This document shows positions 16,225 through 23,725 of a stretch of DNA of 35,888 nt, in pieces (the stretch's first letter is position 1; each line of letters begins with the position of its first letter). The DNA comes from Peptococcaceae bacterium (GTDB lineage Bacteria > Bacillota > Desulfitobacteriia > Desulfitobacteriales > Syntrophobotulaceae). Where the stretch lies: contig DUML01000061.1 of the NCBI GenBank assembly GCA_012839895.1, positions 1-35,888 on the forward strand, read 5' to 3'. The position numbers and the translations under genes are program-made. The notes below the pieces were generated by a model. It was given only the letters and a program-made list of their open reading frames with translations. It was not told the origin of the DNA and ran no database searches.

Positions 16225-17985
16225 TTGCCGGTGCATATAACAACGGATCTCAAAGTGCAGGAAAAATATAAAAGTTGGCTTAATGACGACTATTTTGACC
16301 CGGAAACAAGGCAGGAACTCCTTGGTATTACTGACCCCAAAGAAATAGAAGATCGCTTCTACACCGATTTGAAGTTCGGTACCGGCGGCATGAGAGGGGT
16401 TCTGGGGGCCGGTACCAACAGGATGAATAAATATATTATCCGCAAGTTAACAAAAGGGCTGGCGGACGCAATTAATGAATACGGCGAAGATGCCCGGAAG
16501 AGAGGTGCGGTTATCGCCTATGACTCCCGCCGTTATTCCCGGGAATTTGCCCTGGAGACTGCTTTGGTTCTTGCGGCTAACGGCATAAAAACCTATCTTT
16601 TTGAGGGTTTAAGGCCGACCCCGGAGCTTTCTTTTGCCGTTAGGTTTCTTAGGACCAAGGCCGGAGTTAATATCACAGCCAGCCATAACCCCAAAGATTA
16701 CAACGGTTATAAAGTATACTGGGAAGACGGCGGGCAAATTCCGCCCCAGCAAGCGGAAAAGATTGTGGCTAAACTGGCTGCCTTACCGGGTTGGGCTGTG
16801 GAAACCCTCAGCCGGGAGGAGGCTATAGACAAGGGACTCCTTACCTATGTCGGGGAGGATGTAGATCAAGCCTATTACGCGCAGATTAAAAAACAGCTGC
16901 TTTTTCCTCAATTAGACCAAGAAAAGGGTAACACTTTGAAAATAGTTTTCACCCCTCTGCATGGAACCGGAGGAGAACCTGTCCGCCGAGTTCTGCAAGA
17001 AACCGGTTTTACTTCCCTTTGGACAGTACCGGAACAGGAAAAACCGGATGCGGAATTTTCCACCGTAAAATCTCCTAACCCGGAAGACCCGGAAGCCTTT
17101 GAGTTGGCCCTTAAGCTCGGCAAAGAGAAAGGGGCACATATAATCCTGGCAACTGATCCCGATGCCGACAGGCTTGGTCTTTATGCCCAAGACCAGAAGG
17201 GAGTATATCACAGGTTTACGGGGAACCAAATCGGCGTCCTCTTAGCCTACTACCTGTTTTCACAGCAAAAGAAGCTGGGGAAGCTTCCGCAAGATGCCGT
17301 AATGGTAAAAACAGTGGCTTCCACTGATTTAGGCGACAAAATTGCCGAGAGCTTTGGAGTCAGGACTGTTAATGTCCTTGTAGGCTTTAAATATATCGGA
17401 GAGCAAATAAAAGACATGGAAAATAAAGGGTGGGGAACCTTTCTTTTTGGATTTGAAGAGAGTCATGGCTATTTGGCGGGGACCTATGCCCGGGATAAAG
17501 ATGCAGTCTTGGCTGCGGCTCTTCTTTCAGAGGCAGCCTTATATTACCTTGTAGAAGAAAAAAAGACTTTGCCGGAAGTCTTGACAGAAATATTCAATAG
17601 ATATGGTTATTATAAAGATGAGCAGGTTGCCATTACTCTTAAAGGTAAAGAAGGCCAAGAAAAAATTGCAGCCGTAATGGATTTTCTCCGAAAGGAAAAA
17701 CGAAGCTGTATTGCCGGCCTGCCCTTGGAGAAAATAGAAGACTTCCAGGCAGGGCAGCGACTTTTTGTGCCAAGCGGCAAAGTAGAGGATATTAATTTGC
17801 CCAGGGAGAATGTCATGAAATTTTCTTTTCAGGGTGGAGGCTTTGTAATGGCCAGGCCTTCGGGGACCGAGCCCAAGATAAGGTTTTATTTTTGTATTCA
17901 AGGGGATTCCCCGGAGCAATTGGTAACAACTATGGGACAAATCAAAGAAGAATTCTTTGGAGGAATCCGTGATTTGCTCCAATAA
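16225..17985 (+). CDS. pgcA: Phosphohexomutase (phosphoglucomutase-type)
   Basis: This is a 586-residue alpha-D-phosphohexomutase, full length for the PgcA/PGM2-like group. It has the N-terminal FGTGGMRGVLGAGTNRMN, the phosphoserine loop TASHNP with Ser153, the metal loop TDPDADRLG, the sugar-specificity loop GFEESHGY and the phosphate-binding RPSGTEPKIRFYF. It should convert glucose 1-phosphate and 6-phosphate; mannose substrates cannot be excluded. The TTG start at 16225 is supported by GAGGGG about 8 bases upstream. It directly follows pgi. Tandem repeats and a hairpin terminator lie downstream. Confidence 0.92.
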   Translation: MPVHITTDLKVQEKYKSWLNDDYFDPETRQELLGITDPKEIEDRFYTDLKFGTGGMRGVLGAGTNRMNKYIIRKLTKGLADAINEYGEDARKRGAVIAYDSRRYSREFALETALVLAANGIKTYLFEGLRPTPELSFAVRFLRTKAGVNITASHNPKDYNGYKVYWEDGGQIPPQQAEKIVAKLAALPGWAVETLSREEAIDKGLLTYVGEDVDQAYYAQIKKQLLFPQLDQEKGNTLKIVFTPLHGTGGEPVRRVLQETGFTSLWTVPEQEKPDAEFSTVKSPNPEDPEAFELALKLGKEKGAHIILATDPDADRLGLYAQDQKGVYHRFTGNQIGVLLAYYLFSQQKKLGKLPQDAVMVKTVASTDLGDKIAESFGVRTVNVLVGFKYIGEQIKDMENKGWGTFLFGFEESHGYLAGTYARDKDAVLAAALLSEAALYYLVEEKKTLPEVLTEIFNRYGYYKDEQVAITLKGKEGQEKIAAVMDFLRKEKRSCIAGLPLEKIEDFQAGQRLFVPSGKVEDINLPRENVMKFSFQGGGFVMARPSGTEPKIRFYFCIQGDSPEQLVTTMGQIKEEFFGGIRDLLQ

Positions 17986-18015
17986 TTATCAACCATAATT
18001 ATTTAAAAAATATCT

Positions 18016-18073
18016 AAGGCAATAAGATAACTCTATAAGGCAATAATATAACGCTATAATAATATAACTCTAT
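18016..18073. repeat. 21-bp tandem repeat, 2.8 copies
   Basis: Units begin at 18016 (AAGGCAATAAGATAAC, ending CTAT at 18036), 18037 (AAGGCAATAATATAAC, ending CTAT at 18057) and 18058 (AATAATATAAC, ending CTAT at 18073, lacking the first five bases). The first two units differ at only two positions. The region between the mutase stop and the next gene (17986-18322) contains only this array, an AT-rich stretch and the hairpin at 18139-18179. Confidence 0.75.
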
Positions 18074-18138
18074 AGTTAACCGAAAATAACTCAATAAACC
18101 ATATAATTATAGCGCTGCTGTTTTTATTTAAAATAAAA

Positions 18139-18179
18139 CTGTTGCCCCGGTCCGGATCGAACGGTCTCTTAGGCAACAG
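18139..18179. terminator. Hairpin terminator with large GC-rich loop
   Basis: CTGTTGCC (18139-18146) pairs perfectly with GGCAACAG (18172-18179) around a 25-base loop. On the minus strand TTTTATTTT follows; on the plus strand CATTTTATT. It lies between the convergent mutase and ArsR genes and probably stops both. The loop contains CCGGTCCGGATCGAACGG, which resembles part of a tRNA T-arm but is not a tRNA. Confidence 0.65.
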
Positions 18180-18322
18180 CATTTTATTGTGTTCTATTTA
18201 TATTATTACGTTCTTTTTTTAGCGTTACGTAGACAGAATGTGCAACAAAAAATTGGCAGGCTCTGTAACATCTTAGGGTTTGCCATTTTGAGTTCAGCAA
18301 GAAAGAAAGTCCTTTAAACTAT

Positions 18323-18652
18323 TTAATGTGATATATGTTCCAGGCCGTGAGTCAAAATACGGTAAACATGCTCATCATCTAAAGAATACAGGCTATTTTT
18401 GCCATCTTTGCGAACCTTGACCAGTTTATTTTGCCGGAGGATTCTCAGTTGGTGGGAAACTGCCGATTGGCTCATATTTAAGAGATCAGCAAGTTCATTG
18501 ACATATAGTTCATTATCAAGTAAGGCAAAAAGGATTCTTATCCTGGAAATATCGCCGAAAACTTTATAGAACTCTGCTAATTCCAAGGCTAAATCGGTTC
18601 CGGGCAAATAATTGGGAGCTGTTTTAGTTTCAGGAGCACGGAAAACGGACAT
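18323..18652 (-). CDS. ArsR/SmtB-family metal-sensing repressor (zinc type)
   Basis: This 109-residue winged-helix repressor has the HTH segment VNELADLLNMSQSAVSHQLR and the wing KVRKDGKNSLYSL. Its last helix carries Asp93, His95, His106 and His109. This DxH-X10-HxxH spacing is the alpha-5 zinc site of SmtB and CzrA. The alpha-3N cysteines of CadC/ArsR sensors are absent, so zinc or cobalt is the expected effector. ATG 18652 is preceded by GAGGAGGG. No efflux pump or transporter follows it in the window. The palindromic operator 84-121 bp upstream is probably its binding site. Confidence 0.9.
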   Translation of the reverse strand: MSVFRAPETKTAPNYLPGTDLALELAEFYKVFGDISRIRILFALLDNELYVNELADLLNMSQSAVSHQLRILRQNKLVKVRKDGKNSLYSLDDEHVYRILTHGLEHISH

Positions 18653-18735
18653 AGAAGAACTTCCCTCCTCGAAATATTACCTCCAAATAATTAGAAAACA
18701 ATTCTTAACGACCGCTATAGCTGGACAATTAAAAA

Positions 18736-18773
18736 GTATTATACATATGTACATATATACATATGTATAATAC
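18736..18773. promoter_or_regulatory. 38-bp inverted-repeat operator for ArsR-type repressor
   Basis: Perfect 16-bp arms, GTATTATACATATGTA at 18736-18751 and its complement at 18758-18773, flank the 6-base centre CATATA. Each arm also contains the palindrome TACATATGTA (18742-18751 and 18758-18767), giving two overlapping operator-like units 16 bp apart. TATAAT lies in the outer part of the arm on each strand (18766-18771 on plus, 18738-18743 on minus), so binding could block divergent promoters. ArsR/SmtB dimers bind AT-rich 12-2-12 type repeats, so the match is by type and position. Confidence 0.65.
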
Positions 18774-18925
18774 GAATAATTTCCTGCTCTAGTCAAGAGG
18801 GTTCCGGAAAGAACTTGCTAAAAAGCGCAAAAACTAATGGAGAGCAGGAGGTTTATTCCTGTTAGTTAATTAATTGCTTTCAAAGGATAAAGAATACTGT
18901 CTTAATACTGCTTAAATATCTTTAA
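18774..18925 (+). other. Operator-proximal stretch with a ribosome-binding site but no gene
   Basis: Downstream of the plus-strand TATAAT in the operator is GAGAGCAGGAGG (about 18840-18852). All three plus-strand frames after it hit stops within about 10 codons. This could be what remains of a lost metal-transport gene that the repressor once controlled. Confidence 0.3.
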
Positions 18926-19405
18926 TTATAGAGGCTGCAGTGAAAATTCGCAGGTCTGCAGCTCAGAAAGTTTAGTCTTAAACCATTCCGTATGCAGGTT
19001 TTCATCAATAAAATTTTGCTGCAGGAGTGTTATTAACTCCTTACTTCCGTAAAGGCTCTCTTTTAATTCGTTAATTAAGCTCTTATAATCTTTCATAGCC
19101 TTTTGCTCTATCATGGTGTTAATTTTCAGGACTTCGGCTAAAGACATTTTTCCTATGACCGTGCCTGCTGTATGGCCAAGGATAGGAGAAATAACATCAC
19201 CAATTACAGTCGGGTTGGCTCCCAATTCTTTAATCTTGGCTCCGATATTGTCCACATGGCCTTGTTCAATCTGAGAAAGGCGTTCAAAAACCAAGCCTGC
19301 GTATTCTTCGGCAAAAGCTTTGCTTTGCGCTTTATAGAGGTCAACTTGATTTAGTTCCAGGCTGAAAAACCAATTAAGTCTTTTGATTAAGCTCTTCTTG
19401 TCCAA
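18926..19405 (-). CDS. Ferritin-like (COQ7-fold) diiron protein
   Basis: This 159-residue, mostly helical protein carries a full diiron ligand set in order: Glu17, Glu47-x-x-His50, Glu100 and Glu135-x-x-His138. That pattern is typical of ferritin-like four-helix proteins of the COQ7/demethoxyubiquinone hydroxylase type. A Gly-rich segment at 66-86 (GDVISPILGHTAGTVIGK) could touch the membrane, as in COQ7. No quinone pathway is visible nearby, so iron storage, redox protection or hydroxylation are all open. The TTG start at 19405 is supported by AGGGAG 8-9 bases upstream. It is on the same strand as the ArsR gene but 273 bp from it. Confidence 0.7.
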   Translation of the reverse strand: MDKKSLIKRLNWFFSLELNQVDLYKAQSKAFAEEYAGLVFERLSQIEQGHVDNIGAKIKELGANPTVIGDVISPILGHTAGTVIGKMSLAEVLKINTMIEQKAMKDYKSLINELKESLYGSKELITLLQQNFIDENLHTEWFKTKLSELQTCEFSLQPL

Positions 19406-19478
19406 TTTATCAGCTCCCTATCAAGCGGTAAAATAATCCTTATCTTCTAGTATGAATCTAATTACGGTTTTTAAACAA

Positions 19479-20570
19479 TTATTTGACAGAATTGAAATTC
19501 TTAAACAAAGGCTTACGAAAGCGCTCCCGGAGCTGGGCCACTATGATACTCAGCAAAAAGAAAAGCCCGACTACTCCCATCAAAGGGTAAACGGCAGCTA
19601 TCACTTTAGAGAAACCCAGCTGGGCAGCGATTAGGGCTCCAACCGAGGCGACTCCTGCCCAACAAAACCTTTGAATGTTGTTAAGAGCAACTCTGGCGGT
19701 GAAACCGTATAAAACACTTACGGCTGTAGTATAAATTTCCAAGAGGAGGATAAAGCCGAAAATATAGGCACAGAGAGGGTTAAGTTTTTTGGCAAGGAAA
19801 ACCATTGGAACTTGAAATGGCAAGATTTCCGGTATGCCGCTGATAACAGCCAAATTAATCGCTAAAATGCCGCCGCCTAAACCTAGCCCGCCCAAGATAC
19901 CCCCTAACTGCAGGGACTTTTTATCCATGGCTTCTACTCCCAAGGAAGCCAAAATAGCCACAGCCAGAATAATATTATAAGAAACATATAGGAGGCCGGC
20001 TAAACTCCAATTGGCAGTAACCGGCGATTCCAGGGATTCCAAAAAAGCTATTTTCTGCAAGCTGGGAGGGTCGGTGAAAAGAGAAAAAAAGGTAATACCC
20101 AATAAGCTTAATAACAAGAAAGGAACAACAAGAGCTATGGCTCGGATAACGGTTTTGACACCCATAATAACTGTCAGAAAAGTGAGGACAATAACTGCCA
20201 AACTTCCTTGAAAAGGCGTCAGGTTAAGTTGTTCCTCCGCTACAGCGCCGGCGCCGGCCGCCATGACAATCAGTACTCCTAAAAAGCTGAAAGTGATAAA
20301 CCAGTCCATTAAGGTGCCAAGCCTAAAGCCAAGAGTATAGTTAACAAGGTCCAAATGGGATTCAGCTTTTAGGTCTCTTGATATTTTCATGATGGCAAGG
20401 CCAAAATAACAAAAAAGAACAGTGACTAACAAAATGCCTAAAAACCCTTTCCAGCCAAAGAATGTAAAGAATTGGAGGACTTCCTGGCCGGTGGCAAATC
20501 CGGCTCCCACGACCGTCCCAATAAAAGCCGCCGCGATAGGCAGAGCTGTTAAGCGGTTTGTTCTTTTCAT
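19479..20570 (-). CDS. YkvI-family multi-pass membrane protein
   Basis: This 363-residue integral membrane protein has about ten hydrophobic segments. It opens with a conserved GTVVGAGFATGQEVLQFF motif, typical of the YkvI family in the amino-acid/polyamine/cation transporter superfamily. A Gly-rich loop GGILGGLGLGGGILAIN lies near the middle. Substrate is unknown. ATG 20570 is chosen because AGTAGGTG lies 7 bases upstream; the GTG at 20579 is part of that site. It stops 73 bp before the ferritin-like gene and may be its operon partner. Confidence 0.8.
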   Translation of the reverse strand: MKRTNRLTALPIAAAFIGTVVGAGFATGQEVLQFFTFFGWKGFLGILLVTVLFCYFGLAIMKISRDLKAESHLDLVNYTLGFRLGTLMDWFITFSFLGVLIVMAAGAGAVAEEQLNLTPFQGSLAVIVLTFLTVIMGVKTVIRAIALVVPFLLLSLLGITFFSLFTDPPSLQKIAFLESLESPVTANWSLAGLLYVSYNIILAVAILASLGVEAMDKKSLQLGGILGGLGLGGGILAINLAVISGIPEILPFQVPMVFLAKKLNPLCAYIFGFILLLEIYTTAVSVLYGFTARVALNNIQRFCWAGVASVGALIAAQLGFSKVIAAVYPLMGVVGLFFLLSIIVAQLRERFRKPLFKNFNSVK

Positions 20571-20749
20571 ACAATACACCTACTTTCCTAATAGGGTGGA
20601 CCATGCTTATTGTTCAGACAGGAGGTTTTCCTTCTAACAGATAAATATGTAAAGAATCTCTGGAAATGACCTTTTGTCTATACAGAATTTCTCTTTCTGT
20701 TGTAGAATAAGAACGAATAAAAATATTTTAGCTGGTGCGGAGGTAAAAG

Positions 20750-21382
20750 ATGTCACCGGAAAAGAAACGACTTTATGCTCTGATAATTGTAGTTTTATTT
20801 AGTTTTATTATGGTTATGGAAATAGGCAATTTTCGAGCCAAGCAGTTAGCTGTGAACCTGGCAGGGGACAGGGTTGCCAATGCGGTAGCACAGGCAGCTG
20901 CCGGCCTTGAGGGCGAGAAAATCCTTGATGTCATTAAAACCATGGACGAGGCCCATCCTTACTATAGCGAAATGCGCCGCCAATTAATTTCCATCAAAGA
21001 AAGTCATGAGTTGGCCGACATTTATATGCTTTATAAAGATGAAGATAAAGTACAATGGTTCTATGTGGTTGATACCAGGGAAGAAAGTGACCCGGCCCAT
21101 CATTCCCTTGGGGATATAGAAAAACGGGCTTCCGCCGCAGTGGAAAAGACTATTCGGGGCAAAGAGGCGGGAATAGAACTTTATACCTCTTCTTTGGGAA
21201 CTTTTGTATCCAGCTATGAGGAGATCAAAGATGCCCAAGGAGTCACCTTTGCTGTTTTGGCGGGAGATTTTAAGGCCGATGAGCTTACTGCTTTCCTTTA
21301 TTTGACCAGGTATGTCCAGTTCGGAATTATTGCCTTTGCCTTGTTATTAATTGGCGGTATTTTGTTTTTAACCAAAAAGTGA
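20750..21382 (+). CDS. Orphan membrane sensor (CACHE-like) without output domain
   Basis: This 210-residue protein has a transmembrane helix at about 7-23, an extracytoplasmic domain, and a second helix at about 188-206 that ends in KK after only three or so cytosolic residues. The outer domain (SHELADIYMLYKDEDKVQWF, YVVDTREESDPAHHSLGD, TSSLGTFVSSYEEIKDAQG) resembles the sensor half of chemoreceptors and sensor kinases. No HAMP, kinase, cyclase or methyl-accepting domain follows. It could signal through a partner or be the remaining front part of a longer gene. ATG 20750 follows GCGGAGG. It is divergent from the YkvI gene. Confidence 0.7.
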   Translation: MSPEKKRLYALIIVVLFSFIMVMEIGNFRAKQLAVNLAGDRVANAVAQAAAGLEGEKILDVIKTMDEAHPYYSEMRRQLISIKESHELADIYMLYKDEDKVQWFYVVDTREESDPAHHSLGDIEKRASAAVEKTIRGKEAGIELYTSSLGTFVSSYEEIKDAQGVTFAVLAGDFKADELTAFLYLTRYVQFGIIAFALLLIGGILFLTKK

Positions 21383-21410
21383 TACTTGAGAAAATACAAC
21401 CGTCTACAAA

Positions 21411-21526
21411 ATAGTATTAAGAGAGTAGAAGAGAATAGAGGAGAGTAGAAGATAGTAAAAGATAGTAGAAGATAGTAGAAGAAAGTAAAAGTATAGTAAA
21501 GAGTAGATAAGAGAATAGAATAAGAG
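21411..21526 (+). repeat. Purine-rich tract with about 10-bp periodicity
   Basis: The plus strand is almost only A, G and T, with words AGAGTAGAAG, AGAATAGAGG, AGATAGTAGA and AAGTAAAAGT recurring every 10 bases or so. It forms the leader between the sensor gene and the ytxC hairpin. No start codon with a reading frame is supported. Its helical-turn periodicity and unstructured purine composition are the only features I see. Confidence 0.7.
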
Positions 21527-21585
21527 AATCCCTCCCCGGAAATATTAGGAAGTAACGGGCATATATTTCAGGGGAGGGATTTTTC
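21527..21585 (+). promoter_or_regulatory. Terminator-like hairpin that sequesters the ytxC ribosome-binding site
   Basis: AATCCCTCCCC (21527-21537) pairs perfectly over 11 bp with GGGGAGGGATT (21571-21581), around a 33-base loop, followed by TTTCT. The right arm contains the GGAGGG that serves ATG 21587. The structure would both stop transcription arriving from the left and hide the start site of any transcript that passes through it. No known riboswitch consensus is recognised in the loop. Confidence 0.7.
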
Positions 21586-21586
21586 T

Positions 21587-22489
21587 ATGCAGCACTATAT
21601 AGAAGTAGGAACTACTGCCTACAAAGCGAATCTTTATCGCAAACTTAGAGATCTAAGGGCAAAAGAAGGTTTGCCTATTAATATATATGAGCTGAAAAAT
21701 GATGCCCATTACTTGGTACGCTGTGTTTATTACACCTTGAAAGGGAAAAGTGAACAAGACGAGCTAACCGCAAAAATATATAACTATTATTTCGCACGGG
21801 CATTGGCGGAAATAATAGCCGAGGAGTGGGAAGGGGTCTTTGTCAAAAGAATACTAAAAAAGGAATACAGCCTAAATAAAAGGGATATTGAAGGAATAAT
21901 GGAAAAAACCTGGGGAGAGCTTAATGGCGAGGGTAAAAGCTACAGGTTTGATTGCAGGATAAACATGTTGGTTAGAGCTATCCTGGAATTTCTTGATTCC
22001 CATCGGCGCTTTGAAATTGAAGGGTTTATGAATTTTAGAGCCGACTTGTATAAGAGGGAACTAAGAAAACAGATTGACAGGGCTGTTAATGAATACAGAT
22101 TGGAGCAGGAACATGAAGGGTTTATTAATATTCTAAAGCGCTTTCTTCATTCCCAACGTCCTATGTATAAAACTATGCATTTAGTGATCAAAGAACAGGG
22201 GGAAGTGCTTTTTTTTGATGAACGGAGAAGAAATGTTAATAATGAGTTATTGCAGGAAAACCATACTGTTTGGGAAGCGGCAAGGGATAACTTTTTCCAG
22301 GGCCATAAAAACAGTATAGAAATATATGAAGATCTTTTAATTAGTTCTCTTTTGAAGTGTGCGCCGCAAAAATTAATCATTCATAATACCTCAGAGCAGT
22401 ACGCTAATCTGGTTTACTTGATGCAAGAAGTTTTTGAGAGCAAAGTCAGTTATTGTTTAGGTTGTCCCTTATGCTTGGAATTAGATTAA
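21587..22489 (+). CDS. ytxC: YtxC-like putative sporulation protein
   Basis: This 300-residue protein resembles the YtxC family: a basic, helical N-terminal half with the YYFARALAEIIAEEWEG segment, a conserved FMNFRADLYKRELRKQIDRA motif, and a C-terminal part ending CLGCPLCLELD with two cysteines three apart. The molecular role is unknown; the family is restricted to endospore formers. In Bacillus subtilis ytxC lies just before thrS; here thrS is 7.5 kb downstream, beyond a peptide transport cassette. The start is ATG 21587, with its ribosome-binding site inside a strong hairpin. It is followed by a terminator. Confidence 0.8.
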   Translation: MQHYIEVGTTAYKANLYRKLRDLRAKEGLPINIYELKNDAHYLVRCVYYTLKGKSEQDELTAKIYNYYFARALAEIIAEEWEGVFVKRILKKEYSLNKRDIEGIMEKTWGELNGEGKSYRFDCRINMLVRAILEFLDSHRRFEIEGFMNFRADLYKRELRKQIDRAVNEYRLEQEHEGFINILKRFLHSQRPMYKTMHLVIKEQGEVLFFDERRRNVNNELLQENHTVWEAARDNFFQGHKNSIEIYEDLLISSLLKCAPQKLIIHNTSEQYANLVYLMQEVFESKVSYCLGCPLCLELD

Positions 22490-22599
22490 CCGGGCTGCTC
22501 GCAAAGTTTGGAGAAAATCCAGCCTTTAAGAAATTTAAAATTGCTTTTTATGTTTTTCAATAGTAAAATAATATAGACAACTTTCCATAAAGTATAAGT

Positions 22600-22627
22600 T
22601 GTTGGATTTAAGGTCCAACATTTTTTG
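22600..22627 (+). terminator. Intrinsic terminator after ytxC
   Basis: TGTTGGA (22600-22606) pairs with TCCAACA (22614-22620) around a 7-base loop, and TTTTTT follows directly. A small overlapping hairpin, CAACTT (22578-22583) with AAGTTG (22596-22601), shares two bases and could compete weakly. Confidence 0.8.
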
Positions 22628-22701
22628 CGCTAATTCATTTAGTTTTTTTATTTAATTTGTTTAATTAACAGAAAAGTCCGTAGAGAGGTTGGAGAAAAGA
22701 T

Positions 22702-23709
22702 TTGAACATTTGGAAATACATACTAAAACGGTTATTAATGGTTGTGCCAACTTTATTTGGAGTATCTTTGCTTGTCTTTTTTATCATTCATTTAATCCCC
22801 GGAGACCCGGCGCAAGTAATGCTTTACCCTAAAGGTACTCCGGAAGAAATTGAAGCCTTACGCCATAAATTGGGCCTGGACAAGCCTCTGGCCATTCAAT
22901 ACCTAGATTGGATAATTGGTGCTGTCCATCTAGATCTAGGGACTTCGGTTTTTAGCGGTGAACCGGTTGTCACGGAAATTTTTCGGCGCTTTCCGGCCAC
23001 CATTGAATTAACACTTGGGGCCCTGTTAATTGCTGTCTTGGTAGGTATCCCTTTGGGAGTGATAGCTGCCCGGAAAAGAAACACTTTAATAGATTATTCC
23101 TGCATTACTTTTTCCTTACTGGGAGTATCTATCCCTGTTTTTTGGCTCGGATTAATGCTTATCTTTATTTTTGCAGCAACGTTAGATTGGTTACCGGTCT
23201 CCGGACGGATTACTATGGGCTTATCCTTGGAAAATATAACAGGTTTTTATTTATTGGATGCTTTACTAACGGGAAACTTTAAAGCCTTAGGCGATGTTTC
23301 TCGACATTTAATCCTGCCTTCAATTTCACTGGCTACAATACCCTTGGCTTTAATTGTTAGGGTAACTCGTTCCAGTATGCTTGATGTACTTTCCCAGGAT
23401 TATATTCGAACAGCCAAAGCCAAGGGGTTGCCTGGGCAAAGGATTATTTTCCGACACGCCTTAAAAAATGCCTTAATTCCGGTGATCACTGTCATTGGAA
23501 TCCAAGTTGGTTCTATGATGGGCGGAGCTATTCTGACGGAAGCGGTTTTCTCCTGGCCGGGAATAGGGACGCTAATTATTGACGCCATCTATAACCGAGA
23601 TTATCCTCTGATCCAAGGTGTTGTCTTCATCATTGCCCTAATAATGATTATCATCAATCTCCTTGTGGATATAATTTACGCCTATATTGACCCTCGTATT
23701 AGATATTAA
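22702..23709 (+). CDS. Peptide ABC transporter permease, DppB/OppB type
   Basis: This 335-residue inner-membrane permease begins with the typical YILKRLLMVVPTLFGVSLLV helix and the LIPGDPA motif. Six hydrophobic segments follow, and the ABC-coupling (EAA) loop is RTAKAKGLPGQRIIFRHALK. The C-terminus IDIIYAYIDPRIRY-like segment (VDIIYAYIDPRIRY) is also typical. It would pair with the DppC-type permease to form the channel for di- or oligopeptides. The TTG start at 22702 follows GGTTGGAG. It is the first of five consecutive transporter genes with gaps of 4 to 16 bp, clearly one operon. Confidence 0.92.
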   Translation: MNIWKYILKRLLMVVPTLFGVSLLVFFIIHLIPGDPAQVMLYPKGTPEEIEALRHKLGLDKPLAIQYLDWIIGAVHLDLGTSVFSGEPVVTEIFRRFPATIELTLGALLIAVLVGIPLGVIAARKRNTLIDYSCITFSLLGVSIPVFWLGLMLIFIFAATLDWLPVSGRITMGLSLENITGFYLLDALLTGNFKALGDVSRHLILPSISLATIPLALIVRVTRSSMLDVLSQDYIRTAKAKGLPGQRIIFRHALKNALIPVITVIGIQVGSMMGGAILTEAVFSWPGIGTLIIDAIYNRDYPLIQGVVFIIALIMIIINLLVDIIYAYIDPRIRY

Positions 23710-23725
23710 ACAGGTGGTGAAAAAA

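Noticed and set aside
18139-18179. Possible tRNA gene, because of GGATCGAAC-like sequence
   Set aside because: There is no anticodon arm, D arm or acceptor of the right length; the segment is a 41-base hairpin with T tracts.
21411-21526. Possible CRISPR-like array
   Set aside because: The repeats are about 10 bp, imperfect and contiguous, without unique spacers; no cas gene is present.
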